DNA of 64,000 nt from Anniella stebbinsi (lineage: Eukaryota; Chordata; Lepidosauria; Squamata; Anniellidae), in the NCBI GenBank assembly GCA_029215795.1, contig JARDYH010000001.1:296118654-296182653 (forward strand). Reading direction: 5' to 3'. The notes beneath the pieces are model-generated. The model had not been told where the DNA came from, ran no database searches, and worked only from the letters and a program-made list of their open reading frames with translations. Shown one piece after another: positions 31,575 through 41,547 of this stretch; within the stretch, counting starts at the first letter, position 1; the number at the start of each line of letters is the position of its first letter. The translations under genes and the position numbers were made by a program.

Positions 31575-31703
31575 ACTACACTATTGCTTTATAGTGGTAT
31601 TGAAGTGCACTGACAACTGTTGGGGCCCATGACACATGCCATATACCTCTTTCATACCTCTTTCATACCTCTTTCATAGCGTTATATCCTGCTTGGTGTA
31701 GAT
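31575..31703. mobile_element. MITE (TACTGC family) with internal 11-bp triplication
   Basis: CTACACTATTGCTTTATAGT opens it, GACAACTGTTGGGGCC lies in the middle and GTGTAGAT closes it, as at 5405. Near 31643-31680 the 11-mer ATACCTCTTTC is repeated three times in tandem, a local expansion absent from the sister copies. Confidence 0.7.
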
Positions 31704-32029
31704 GTGTTGAAAAAAATTCTAAACATGCTTCTGAAAATTCTGACAGAACTTCTTGCTATATTTGCGGTATGTAAAAGTTGTGCAAACAGGTGATGGTGCA
31801 TCTAACTTTACGTTTCTTTGCGCAGCAGGAGAGAAAGCGTCGGTAGTTCTTCCCACGCACTTCATCTTCTAGCCCTGTCATCTTGACATGTAACAGGGCT
31901 GCAAAGTGTAATTGATAAAATAAGCAGCTAAACTGTAGCTTGATCAGTGGGCAGAGTAGAATGCTTTGCCTGAGAAGGGTGGTCAGGTTCAATCACTGCC
32001 ATTTCAGGCTGAAATGATCTCAAGGCTAT
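31704..32029. other. Intergenic, apparently unique DNA
   Basis: No gene or clear repeat is seen. Confidence 0.35.
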
Positions 32030-32990
32030 TGGGGGGAGATATTGCAGAGCTGGAAAAAATGCAGAAAAGGACAACCAAAATGATCAAGGAACTGGAGCAT
32101 CTTCCTTATGAGGGAAGGTTACAACAACTGGGATTGTTTAGCTTGGAAAAAAGGAGGGTAAGTGTAGACATGACAGAGGTGTACAGAATGATGCATGGTG
32201 TGGAGAATGTGGCTAGGGGGACAGTTTTCTTCCTTTCCCATAATACTGGAACCTGGAATCATCCCATGAAGCTGATTGATTGGAGATTCAGGACAGATAA
32301 AAGGAAATACTTCTTCAAGCAGTGCATTGTTAAACTATGGAATGCACTACCACAAATTATTGTGATGGCCACCAATTTGGGCCCCCTCCACAAGGATGCG
32401 CTTTTGCGCCCGGTTCCGCGATTATGCGCATTATCGCGGAGGCGCTTTTACTCCTAATCCCTCTGCACCGGAGGCGGCGAGAGGCGGCGAAGCGCATTAA
32501 TTCATGTCCAAAAAGCGCTTTACAAGCAGTTAATGCGCGTAATCGCTTGTTCACACCGTGAAAATGCGCTTTAACGGCCGGAGCAAAATAAAAGTCACTA
32601 TTTAACGCGCGTTCGAAAATGCGCATTATCGGGGAGATAACGCGCCTGTACGCCCGTTTTGCGCTCCGTGCTTGTGGAGGTAAATTTTTTAATTAGCCTT
32701 CAAGGCTCATTAAACGTCTCGTGTGGAGGAGGCCTTGGATGGCTTTAAAATGGGTTGTATACATTCCTGGAGGAGAACGCTATCAATGGCTATGTGCTAC
32801 CTCCAATATCAGAAACAGTCAGCCTATGTACACCAGTTGCTGGGGAGCATGGGCGGGAAGGTGCTGTTGCACCCGTGTCCTGCTTGTGGGTTCCTGATTG
32901 ACAACTGGTTGGCCACTGTGTGAACAGAATGCCGGACTAGATGGACCCTTGGTCTGATCCAGCATGGTTCTTCTTATGTTCTTATGTTCT
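32030..32990 (+). mobile_element. CR1-type LINE 3' region, split by H355
   Basis: It begins near CTATTGGGGGGAGATATTGC and runs through GGGATTGTTTAGCTTGG, GATTCAGGACAGATAAAAGG and GTGATGGCCACCAATTTG. It is then interrupted by H355 copy D and resumes TTGGATGGCTTTAAAATGGG, ending GATCCAGCATGGTTCTTCTT. The uninterrupted copies at 18265 and 59845 read CCAATTTGGATGGC across the junction, which gives the empty site. No RT motifs remain. Confidence 0.85.
32380..32734 (-). mobile_element. H355 Harbinger-like MITE, copy D, inside CR1
   Basis: At exactly 355 bp it reads on the plus strand GGCCCCCTCCACAAGGATGC...GTCTCGTGTGGAGGAGGCC. TTG is duplicated at 32377-32379 and 32735-32737. It has the CCTCCACA variant of the terminal repeat, shared with the copy at 48125, and keeps many CpGs (GCGCGTTCGAAAATGCGC, GGCGGCGAGAGGCGGCG), suggesting a young insertion or one under less methylation-driven decay. 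Confidence 0.95.
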
Positions 32991-33138
32991 TAACACCATC
33001 AGTTTCAATGGAAGGCAAATCAGTTCTTTTGAGATTGCTTGAATACATTGATCAATTATCCAAACATGTGCTAAACAACACGGAACTCCTTCTCCAATGC
33101 AAGCATTCCAAAGTGCTCAGATCCTGAGGACCTACTAT

Positions 33139-33359
33139 GGCTGAATTCGGACAACAAGATAGTCAGTGGTGGGGTAATAATCAACTTTACAGTTGTTCAT
33201 CTAGGGGGTACTCCCCACACAACATGGTAATAAATAATCAACTGTGGTGTGGATTAGGATCAGTGCTGAGTTGATTATGGCAGCATTCAGATGACTCAAT
33301 AGTCAATACAACTGACGATTCCCCCCCTCCGTTGCTTATTGTGTCGTCCGAATTCAGCC
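33139..33359. mobile_element. 221-bp Harbinger-like MITE, GGCTGAATTCGGAC ends
   Basis: The ends GGCTGAATTCGGACAACAAG and GTCGTCCGAATTCAGCC are complementary over 16 bp with one extra base. The interior contains AATCAACT and AGTTGATTAT palindromes. TAT flanks both sides (33136-33138 and 33360-33362). A 3-bp duplication with GG...CC ends suggests the same superfamily as H355, but the sequences are unrelated beyond the first four bases. Confidence 0.75.
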
Positions 33360-33616
33360 TATGTGTCCAACCACTATCTGGCCTGTGGCAGGCAGGCACA
33401 CAAGATGGTTCATTCTCTGTGGTGAGGCCCAGGCTATCAAATTCTCTGTCCTTGGCATTTAGGTAGCTCCCTTCCCTTCTTTGCCTTTAGGTGCCATGTT
33501 CAAAGTCAAGGGGCTCTTATTAATCTTAGTGACTCTTTGAAATTGTGGGTCTCTGTACTTCATTGACCTACTGTTTGTTACATTTCCATAACTGAATGTT
33601 CTGCGAATTATGTTAG

Positions 33617-33835
33617 GGACACAGGAAGCTGCTTTATACTGATTCAGACTCATTGGTCCATCTAGCACAGTACTGTTGACACTGACTGGCAGCGGCTCTC
33701 CAGGCATTCAGGCAGGATTCTTTCCTAGCCCTACCTAATGATGCTGGGGCTTGTACATAGGACCTCCTGCATGGGGCCATTTTGAGATAAAAAGGTAAGA
33801 TATAAATGTAATTATTATTATTATTATTATCATTA
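33617..33835 (-). mobile_element. tRNA-Ala-like SINE, antisense
   Basis: ACACAGGAAGCTGCTTTATA, CATTGGTCCATCTAGCACAG, TGACACTGACTGGCAGCGGC, CCTACCTAATGATGCTGGGG and ACCTCCTGCATGGGGCC appear in the order of the antisense tRNA-derived SINE. The stretch is followed by AAGATATAAATGTAATTATT and ATT repeats, which may come from a separate LINE or SINE tail. The tRNA-like head is truncated. Confidence 0.65.
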
Positions 33836-34537
33836 GCCTTTCACACAGATCAGTTCAGTGAGCTAAAATAAAAAGCTATTTTGTGATGGAGAGGAAAGAG
33901 TAGTTGGTGAACCACAATCCCTGAGAATTTAACACCACAACTCCTGATATCCTTTGAAAAGGAACTTCCACCTGTTAGCGTCATGCCCAGAAATACCGGT
34001 GGAAATGACATTCCGCAAGTGCCACAGATACTTTTTTTCTCATAGAGTTTGTCATTCACCATCATCAATCTCAAACGCAAGTTGTAACCATTAGAGATGT
34101 TACCCTAATAATCTGTATCGTGTGGATATCCAACGAAGCCCTTGAACTTTCACCAGTATGACCAATGCTTCATTTGACATGTGAAGGCAAGCGTCCTAGT
34201 GTTTAAATGCCTGGTTTTTTGTTTTGTTTTTTGCTTTCTTGTTTTGTCAAATCCTTTTCATAAAGCAGCCTTATGGTCTCATTGATGTGGGCATGTCTTT
34301 TATTTACTAAAGGTGCTGAGAACCTTTATTAACAGAACTACATCAATACAATTTTGCTGTACAACAATCATTTATATTTTGAAGCATAGCCCATGAAGAA
34401 TTGCTGTTCATTACTCTTGCATAGGAGAATCAACACATCCAGAGGAATGTTGAACTTTTGTATAAATAGTTACACTGTCACGGATTCACTAGGAGGCACT
34501 GAACAGTCCCAGTCAGTTTAATTCAAGCATAAGGAAT
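33836..34537. other. Intergenic, apparently unique DNA
   Basis: No gene is recognised. There is a T-rich GTTTTTTGTTTTG run near 34210. No clear transposon is seen. Confidence 0.4.
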
Positions 34538-34648
34538 GTGTGTTCCTCCACATGTTGTTGGACTGCACCTCCATCCCCACTGGCTATGCTGGCCAGGGAT
34601 GATGGGAGTTGCAATCCAGCAACATCTGTAGAGCCACACATCCCTCAC
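34538..34648. mobile_element. hAT-like MITE (ACTCCC family)
   Basis: CCACATGTTGTTGGACTGCA...GATGATGGGAGTTGCAATCC and AGCAACATCTGTAGAGCC form the inverted halves of the family. Confidence 0.7.
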
Positions 34649-34730
34649 TCCAAGTTTCATTATTTCATTATCACCATCAACCACAGCAATTATTTCCCTT
34701 TATATGCTACTGTCAGGATAATGCAGGTAA

Positions 34731-35095
34731 GAACATAAGAAGAGCCATGCTGGATCTGACCATGGGTCCATCTAGTCCAGCACACTTTGTTCACACAGTG
34801 GCCAACCAGTTGATAACCAGGGACCCACAAGCAGGACACGGTGCAATAGCACCCTCCCACCCATGTTCCCCCACAACTGATATATACAGGCTTACTGCCT
34901 CTGATACTGGAGGTAGCACAAAGCCATCATGACTAGTAGCCATTGATTGCCTTCTCCTTCAGAAATTTATTTACCCACCAACCCACCCTTTTAAAGCCAT
35001 CCAAATTAGTGGTCATCACCACATCTTGTGGTAGTGAATTCCATAGTTTTAACTATGTGCTTTGTAAAGAAGTACTTCCTTTTATCTGTCCAGGT
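34731..35095 (-). mobile_element. CR1-type LINE 3' region, antisense
   Basis: TAAGAACATAAGAAGAGCCA, GGTCCATCTAGTCCAGCACA, GGCCAACCAGTTGATAACCA, GCCTCTGATACTGGAGGTAG and AGCCATCCAAATTAGTGGTC are the complement of the tail seen at 32030 and 59845, in the expected reverse order. It is truncated at both internal and 5' parts. Confidence 0.8.
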
Positions 35096-35187
35096 GAGAA
35101 TTGTGCAGTTATTTTGTACATCAAAAGTGTGAACATCGCAAACAACATTCACACCTTCTATAGACCATTGGCCCATCTCTTCCTTAG

Positions 35188-35501
35188 GGCAAAAAAGGAG
35201 AGAAGCAGGTTCTCAGAATGCTAAAATACTTTATTTCCAAGCCCAACGCGTTTCAGCCTATGTTGTTTTTTAAGGCCTTCTTCAGGGGGTTGATAAGAGA
35301 TGTCTGCAGAAATACTCCTACCAGGATGATAGTCTCCTATGATAATTACTGGTGACTGGTCCTGTTAGGAGTATTTCTGCAGACATCTCTTATCAACCCC
35401 CTGAAGAAGGCTTTAAAAAACAACATAGGCCAAAACATTCTGAGTTCCTGATTCTCTCCTTTTTTTTGCCCTGAGTTGGATGCTCTCCTCCTTTTGGTTT
35501 T
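35188..35501. mobile_element. Penelope-like inverted fragment with hammerhead-like core
   Basis: Two inverted arms share GATAAGAGATGTCTGCAGAA and its complement around a roughly 40-bp centre, and extend to CCTTCTTCAGGGGGTT. In the arm read on the minus strand the order is CTGAAGA, AGGCCTT, an 11-base loop, AGGCT and GAAACGCGT. This matches the conserved CUGANGA...GAAA core of hammerhead ribozymes that Penelope-like retroelements carry in their LTR-like ends. CCATCTCTTCCTTAG is directly repeated at 35173-35187 and 35502-35516, a 15-bp retrotransposition-type duplication. The plus-strand arm lacks about 35 bp and has CAAAAC in place of GAAAC, so its ribozyme core is broken. Confidence 0.6.
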
Positions 35502-35516
35502 CCATCTCTTCCTTAG

Positions 35517-36469
35517 AAACATGAACTAATTTGTAGAGAGTGCTCACAATATCACGTCTTTAATTCCATATTTATTAATATATAATGAATTCCCTGTTAA
35601 TGCCAGCACCATCAATGGATGAGATAAAGCTAGCCATAGCCACCATTCCTGTTCTTAAAGAGTGGAAACAGAATGCATTGTATCCTTACCTGGAATAACA
35701 AATATGAAAACGAATAGACAATGAAATACATTTAGAACAGGTTCCCATGTTATCATATATAAGACTACATTAAACCCCATGTCGCCATGGGCGCTAGTAG
35801 TTCAGCTACATTCCCACTTTTTTTTTTGCCTCTCAATTCCCTCACCACAGAGGGGCTCATGAATAATGCCAATGTAGCTCATGCGTAATGAATCTCCCCT
35901 CCTAAATTTGCATTCAGTGCAGCCCCATCCTCTCCCTCACATGTCCTGATTGGCCATTTCTGTCACCTTCCCCCTTCCCTCTGGCAGCAACAGCCTAACC
36001 ATGTGACTACACTCAGGGCCATCCTTCACACCACACCTTCACACTCTGGCTGAGCAGGGGTCTCTGTCATCCCAGCTGGTATAGGGGCGTCCCCTGCCTG
36101 TTTGGTGGAGATGAAATTAATTGCAATTAAAGCTTGAGCTTTTGACTTTTTCAAGCTTTCAAAATTTTTGGCATGTCTCCATTACTCAAGTTTCAGTTTA
36201 AAACAAAAATAAACAAAACCGGTCTGGTGGATTTCGAGTAATAAGCCTTACACTACCGTATTCTAACATAAGATTAAAAATATGTAGTTACATTTATAGC
36301 CTACCCATTCCAAACACTAGGCACATAAAAAATGAAGACTGCAATCCTATACACAATTACGTCAGTGTAAGTGCCATTGAACTCAATAGGACTTTTTTGC
36401 GAAAAGACATCCAAAGGATTACACCCTAAGTACAAGTTCTGAAGAAGTAGCTGTGATAGTCTATAGAAC
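35517..36469. other. Intergenic DNA, mostly unique
   Basis: An AAGTCC-type fragment lies at about 36335-36425 (GCAATCCTATACACAATTAC, CAATAGGACTTTTTTGCG). No gene is recognised. Confidence 0.4.
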
Positions 36470-36592
36470 AGCTTCCCCAACGTGATGTCCTCTAGATGCT
36501 TTGGACTGCAACTCCCATCAGTCCCAGCCAGCACATGAGAGTTATATTCCAGAACATCTGGAGGGCACAATGTTGGGAACAGCTGGCCTATA
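36470..36592. mobile_element. hAT-like MITE (ACTCCC family)
   Basis: AGCTTCCCCAACGTGATGTC and GATGCTTTGGACTGCAACTC pair imperfectly with GAACATCTGGAGGGCACAATGTTGGG on the right. Confidence 0.7.
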
Positions 36593-37197
36593 GCAACAAA
36601 AACAACAAAGAGTTATTCATGTACAATTTAAGTTCCATTGATTTAAATAGGTCTACTCTACATATGACTACTTTTGGATCCAGCTCTCTTTGTTGTTGTT
36701 TTTAATTGTAATTCTATAGAATACAAATGTAACAGAAGAAGTCCAACTTGCAGTGCTGTACAGTGCAGAATCTAGCGTAAGGTCAAAGTCTAGCTGTAAT
36801 GCAAATCAAGTCCTTCAACACTGTTTGTTGGCTATGATGAAATTAACCTCCTCAGTAGAAAGCCAGTCCAGTAGAATATTTTAGCTACTTAAGAGCATTC
36901 CATATGAAAAACAGACTGCAAGCAAACATATCCAAAGTATGTATTATTTTTTAAAAGCAAATAACAATTTTAAAAATGAACCAACTACAAATTATTTCTC
37001 AAAAAGCTCGACCCTAGGACCCGCAGGGTGGAAAGGGTGGGCAGATCCAGAGAAATACTGAAAGCGACTCACGAACAATATAATTTAGGACATTAGATTT
37101 CAGAACTAAGTCATCCTGAGTCTATTGTTATTAATAATTAGAAATGATAAATAAACATCACACTGGAAATGCAGAGAACGTACTCCAATCTCTTATG
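36593..37197. other. Intergenic, AT-rich, apparently unique DNA
   Basis: An AAGTCC-like fragment lies near 36625-36680. No gene is recognised. Confidence 0.4.
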
Positions 37198-37500
37198 TTC
37201 TCTTCACACAGTTAAACTATGGAATTCGCTACCACAAGATGAAATGAGGCCACCAACATGGATGGCTTTGAAGGGGGATTAGACATATCCATGGAGGAGA
37301 GGGCTACCAATGGCTACTATATCCCCTCCAGTATCAGAGGCAGTATGCTTCTCAATATCAGTCATTGGGGATCATGAGTGAGAGGATGCTCTTGCTTGTG
37401 GATTTCCCAAAGGCATCTGGTGCCCACTGTGGAACAGCATACTGGGCTCTAGGTAGGCCTTTTGTCTGATCCAACACAACTCTTCTTATGTTCTTATGAT
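37198..37500 (+). mobile_element. CR1-type LINE 3' tail
   Basis: TTAAACTATGGAATTCGCTA, GGATGGCTTTGAAGGGGGAT, CCTCCAGTATCAGAGGCAGT and TCTGATCCAACACAACTCTT are in the order of the other CR1 tails in the window. It is 5'-truncated and diverged. Confidence 0.75.
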
Positions 37501-38055
37501 AATCAACTGCTGTTACAGTGTTCTGTGATCTGCAATTGTATATTTTGCATCACCACAAACTAATGATACCAGAAGTCTATTGGACAAGCCTATGTGACCT
37601 TTAATTACATGTTATGCTTCCTATTATCTAATTAAATATTTGTGGTAGGGAAAAAAGATGGAGTAGTCCATTAGGCCAATGCTGTTGTTAATGACCACAT
37701 TCCCATCAAGTCATGTATCTTGATCACGGTTGCCCTGCTCTTCAAATTGTTTAGTCTCTCTATCTTCATGTCTTTTCTGTATCCAGCTTTCTACACTCAG
37801 TTGTATAATGCTACCTATTCCTCTTGCCCCCTTAAGAGTACCCTGCTTCTATTTCTTTCCTCTTCCAACCACATCTATTTCTTTCATCTTCTTCTACTTT
37901 GTTCATGTCAGTCTTTCTATCAGCAAGGTTGTTTCGGCCCCAAGATTTTTTCTCCCCCTTTTTAGGACTGGTTGCATGACCTGTTCTGTGGGGCTAGTCC
38001 ATACAACACAAAATTGCCCTGGCTCTACAGCTAGTTCAATTCATAATCAGAAATG
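37501..38055. other. Intergenic, apparently unique DNA
   Basis: No gene is recognised. The region near 37780-37930 is pyrimidine-rich, so overlapping open frames there are probably spurious. Confidence 0.4.
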
Positions 38056-38063
38056 GTCTAGTC

Positions 38064-38240
38064 CAGTGATCTTCAACTGGTGGGTTGTGACCCAAAAGTG
38101 GGTCACAAGATCAGACCAGGTGGTTTGAGGCAAAACTGTTGCCGCCATGTTGGGCATGGTGAAATTTGTGAAAGTGGATGCCATGTTGCTGGTTGGGAGT
38201 CCGAGGTGAGTCTTGGGTCTAGACCAGTTGAAGACCACTG
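38064..38240. mobile_element. 177-bp hAT MITE, sister of 23101
   Basis: It starts CAGTGATCTTCAACTGGTGG and ends CCAGTTGAAGACCACTG. GTGACCCAAAAGTGGGTCAC is shared exactly with the copy at 23101. GTCTAGTC at 38056-38063 and GTCTAATC at 38241-38248 are an 8-bp duplication with one mutation. Confidence 0.9.
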
Positions 38241-38248
38241 GTCTAATC

Positions 38249-38989
38249 GATTCATCACCTGGTCAGACATAGTGTGGACTAAATTTGGATCCTCACAGTA
38301 ATGGCCATATGATTCCTTCAATATACACTTTCACACCTATGTCTTATTTCAAAGTAGGCTCATATTTTACCATTATTATTATTATTAATAATAATTGTTA
38401 TAATTATTATTATACCATTATAAAGATGCTGGCCAACAGTGGCACAGTAAGTCACCTCTCATTGTAAAATTGGGACATGGATGAACAATGAGGCAAGGCC
38501 ATAACCTTTCACTCAATGTCCAAACTCAGCTCAAATTCATTCAATACACTTTCAGGTCATGTGAAACAATCCTCAGGCTAGACATGAAGAATGCTGAATG
38601 AAGTTCTCTTGCCACAGCAGCGCCATCTGCTGGCCACATGGAATTATTATTATTTACAAAATAATGCAGACACATTTGCAAGGTTTGTTTATTTCCTTGC
38701 AACAATGGAGGGATGGAGTTTACTTTTTAAAAAGCAAATTAAGAGCCCCATGATTCAAATGAATGCCCACATTGTTCAGGTAAAACCTTTCATGCTCTGA
38801 GTGAAATGGCTACTGAATGTCTGACAGCATGAGCTTTTAAGTGAGAGATGCTGGCAGCTCCAATCCAAGTCTCCATGCTGGAACACAAAAGAGCTGCATT
38901 ATGAACAGAAGAAGGTGAAGTGACTGTTCTCTTTGCAATAGGTAGGGGATTCCACAAAGCAGCAGTGAGTCCTGTAACCTTACTTTACT
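38249..38989. other. Intergenic DNA with ATT-rich run
   Basis: ATTATTATTATTAATAATAA and nearby ATT-rich simple sequence lie at about 38370-38415. No gene is recognised. The 3' part leads into the CR1 copy. Confidence 0.4.
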
Positions 38990-40675
38990 AACCTGCAGTA
39001 GTTGAACTGTCTATATGCTAATAATGCCCAGAGTATGGGAAACAAACAGAACGATCTTGAACTCTTAATACATGAAGGCAAATACGACTTGATAGGTATA
39101 ACTGAAACTTGGTGGGATGACTCCCATGACTGGAATATACCAACTGAAGGTTATAACTTGTTCAAAAAGAACAGAAGAAATAGAAAGGGATGTGAAGTTG
39201 CTCTATATGTTAAAAAAATACTTATCCCTGCACAAAAATACAAGCAGATGAGCCTGGGAGCCCCATCGAGAGCATCTGGATTAAAATAAATGGGGCAAGG
39301 AATAAAAGGAACATGCTAGGAGTCTACTACAAACCACCCAATCAAGGAGAAGACGAGGATGAAACTTTTGAAAAACAAATTGCCAGTGTTTCACGGAAAT
39401 CCAATGTAGTAGTAATGGGGGACTTCAATTACCCTAATATATGTTGGGAGACAACTTCTGCCAAAAGTGGCCCCTCCAAGAAATTCCTGACATGTGTGGC
39501 TGATAACTTTCTCCTACAGAAAGTAGAGGAAGGAACTAGGGGATCGGCTATGCTTGACTTGATACTGACCAATCGGGATGACTTAGTGGATAAAGTGGCA
39601 GTTACGGGAACTCTGGGGGAAAGTGACCATGTCATAGTTGAGTTCTTGATTTTAAAGGAAGCAAAAGCTGAGTGTAGCCAAACGCGTACTCTGGATTTCA
39701 GGAAAGCCGATTCAAATAAACTCAGAACAATGATAAGTAAGGTCCCATGGCAAGTGACCCTAATGTGAAAAGGAGTCCAAGATGGGTGGGAGTTTTTTTA
39801 AAAAGGAAATTTTAAAGGCACAATTACAAACAATTCCAACAAGGAAAAAAGATAGAAGACAACAGAAGAAACCAATGTGACGCCACAAAAAGCTTAGAGA
39901 TGGCCTGAAAATAAAAAGGATACATATAGGAAGTGGAAGGAAGGCCAGGATACAAAAGAAGAGTACAGACAGGTAGCAGAGAAGTGCCGAAATGGCGTCA
40001 GGAAGGCTAAAGCTGAGAAGGAGCTGAGACTAGAGAGGGATGCTAAAAGCAATAAAAATGCTTTCTTCAGATACGTGAATAGTAAAAGACAGAGGAAAGA
40101 AATGGTGGTTCAACTGCTTAATGAGGATGGCAAATTGATAACAGAGGACAAAGAAAAGGCCGAAGTGCTCAATTCCTGCTTTGGCTCAGACTTTTCCCAA
40201 AAGAGAGTCTATGACATCAAAGGAGGTCAATGAGGATGATCAGAGGTCTGGAAACAAAGCCCTATGAGGAGAGACTGAAAGAACTAGGCATGTTAAACCT
40301 GGAGAAGACAAGACAGAGGGGAGATATGATAGCACTCTTCAAATACTTGAAAGGTTGTCACACAGAGGAGGGTCAGGATCTCTTCTTGATCATCCCAGAG
40401 TGAAGGACGTGGAATGATGGGCTCAAGTTACAGGAAGCCAGATTCCATCTGGACAGCAGAAAAAACTTCCTGACTGTTAGAGCAGTACAACAATGGAACC
40501 AACTACCTAGGGAGGACGTGGGCTCTCCCACAGTAGAGGCATTCAAGAGGTAGCTGGACAATCATCTGTCAGGGATGCTTTCATGTAGATTCCTACATTG
40601 AGCAGGGGGTTGGACCCGATGGCCTTATAGGTCCCTTCCAACTTTACTATTTTATGATTCTATGATTTCAGTGTC
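38990..40675 (+). mobile_element. CR1 LINE with internal deletion
   Basis: The 5' two thirds encode the AP-endonuclease part of ORF2 and the linker (decayed, to about 40215). The sequence then passes directly into the CR1 3' end (GAGGATGATCAGAGGTCTGG, CCTATGAGGAGAGACTGAAA, TTCCTGACTGTTAGAGCAGT, TTGGACCCGATGGCCTTATA, ATTCTATGAT). The whole reverse transcriptase is missing. The terminal ATTCTATG direct repeats are characteristic of CR1. It is not 5'-truncated at the endonuclease, unlike the other CR1 copies here. Confidence 0.9.
39002..39768 (+). pseudogene. CR1 ORF2 endonuclease remnant
   Basis: The first frame (39002-39289) reads from CLYANNAQSMGNKQ to ITETWWDD. The Glu of ETWW is the catalytic acidic residue at position 35 of that segment. 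A frameshift near 39250-39310 leads to the second segment (39313-39768). It contains GVYYKPP, VVVMGDFNYPNICW (Asp37 and Asn39 of that segment), LLDL-like MLDLILTNRDD and the active-site GESDHVIVEF. These are the conserved motifs of the LINE apurinic endonuclease that nicks target DNA. The frameshift and the missing RT mean no active enzyme can be made. Confidence 0.9.
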
Positions 40676-40750
40676 ACCCTTAGAAACTTGGGAAGCATAT
40701 ATATACCAGCTCCGATTAGTTGTCCATTTAGCCCAAAATTGACCACACTA

Positions 40751-41197
40751 CTTCAGGCTGAGGTTGGATGAATCTGTTCATTTAAGTTTCTCTTGGTTTC
40801 TTATTTTTGCCAATTTTAGGTTCAGTGCATCTCAAACTATTAGAATTTTTTTCTAGTTTTTAGTTCAGTTTCTCCTGAACTTTGAGAATTCTGTTTTTAA
40901 CGTTTGCATGAAAATTCGTAAGCATTTTTGTGTACATTTTTTCTCCTTATACATGGATTTTTGCCTCACATACACATATTTTGCAAGTATTTTTCCTAAC
41001 ATAATAAATGTTAATGTTATTTTCACAAATATATGCATTTTTACACACATTTTGTTTTCCAATTGGAGAACTGCAAAATTCAGAGAAGTGTGAATTTTGA
41101 AGAATAATGGCATTTTGGTTTGCACACAAAAGTGAAGAATTAGGTAAGCTCACATTAAAATGCAAACTGAACACCTCGCTCCCCATATCCCTACTTC
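40751..41197. mobile_element. AT-rich hAT-like element
   Basis: The left part GAGGTTGGATGAATCTGTTC and the right end CTCCCCATATCCCTA are consistent with the TAGGGATGGG-type ends of a hAT family whose interior is AT-rich and partly self-complementary (GAGAATTCTG, TGCATTTTTACACAC against GTGTACATTTTTTC). The boundaries and duplication are not resolved. Confidence 0.45.
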
Positions 41198-41269
41198 AGG
41201 CATATAACTTTCATATATCTTATTATCTGATCCTTTTAAGTGGCTAACTGGTTTCACTGAATAGGGTTT

Positions 41270-41545
41270 AGGGATAGGCGAATAAGCGATGTTCGAAGCT
41301 CACTTGCATTTGCAATCACTGTTCAGTTTGCATGACCAGGAAAATTGCACAAAATGAACAACTATCACAAAATACCCAAATCTGTGCATATCTATCCAAA
41401 TTTGCACAAATTTCCCCCTAAGACTAAAATGTGGCATTTTGAGAAAGTTGTACATTTTGGAAAAGTTGCACATTTTTCAAGTATAGTGTTTGGGAATGCA
41501 AGTTCAGGAATTTGCTATCATTTTTGGCGAAAAGGGTAGAAATGT
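41270..41545. mobile_element. AT-rich hAT-like element, partial
   Basis: TAGGGATAGGCGAATAAGCG opens it, and GTTTGCATGACCAGGAAAAT, AAATTTGCACAAATTTCC and GTTGCACATTTTTCAAG follow. The right end appears lost at the junction with the next element. Confidence 0.4.
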
Positions 41546-41547
41546 GC

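Noticed and set aside
39002..39768. Possible host AP-endonuclease exon
   Set aside because: The motif order and flanking CR1 3' end show it is LINE ORF2, with a frameshift between the two segments.
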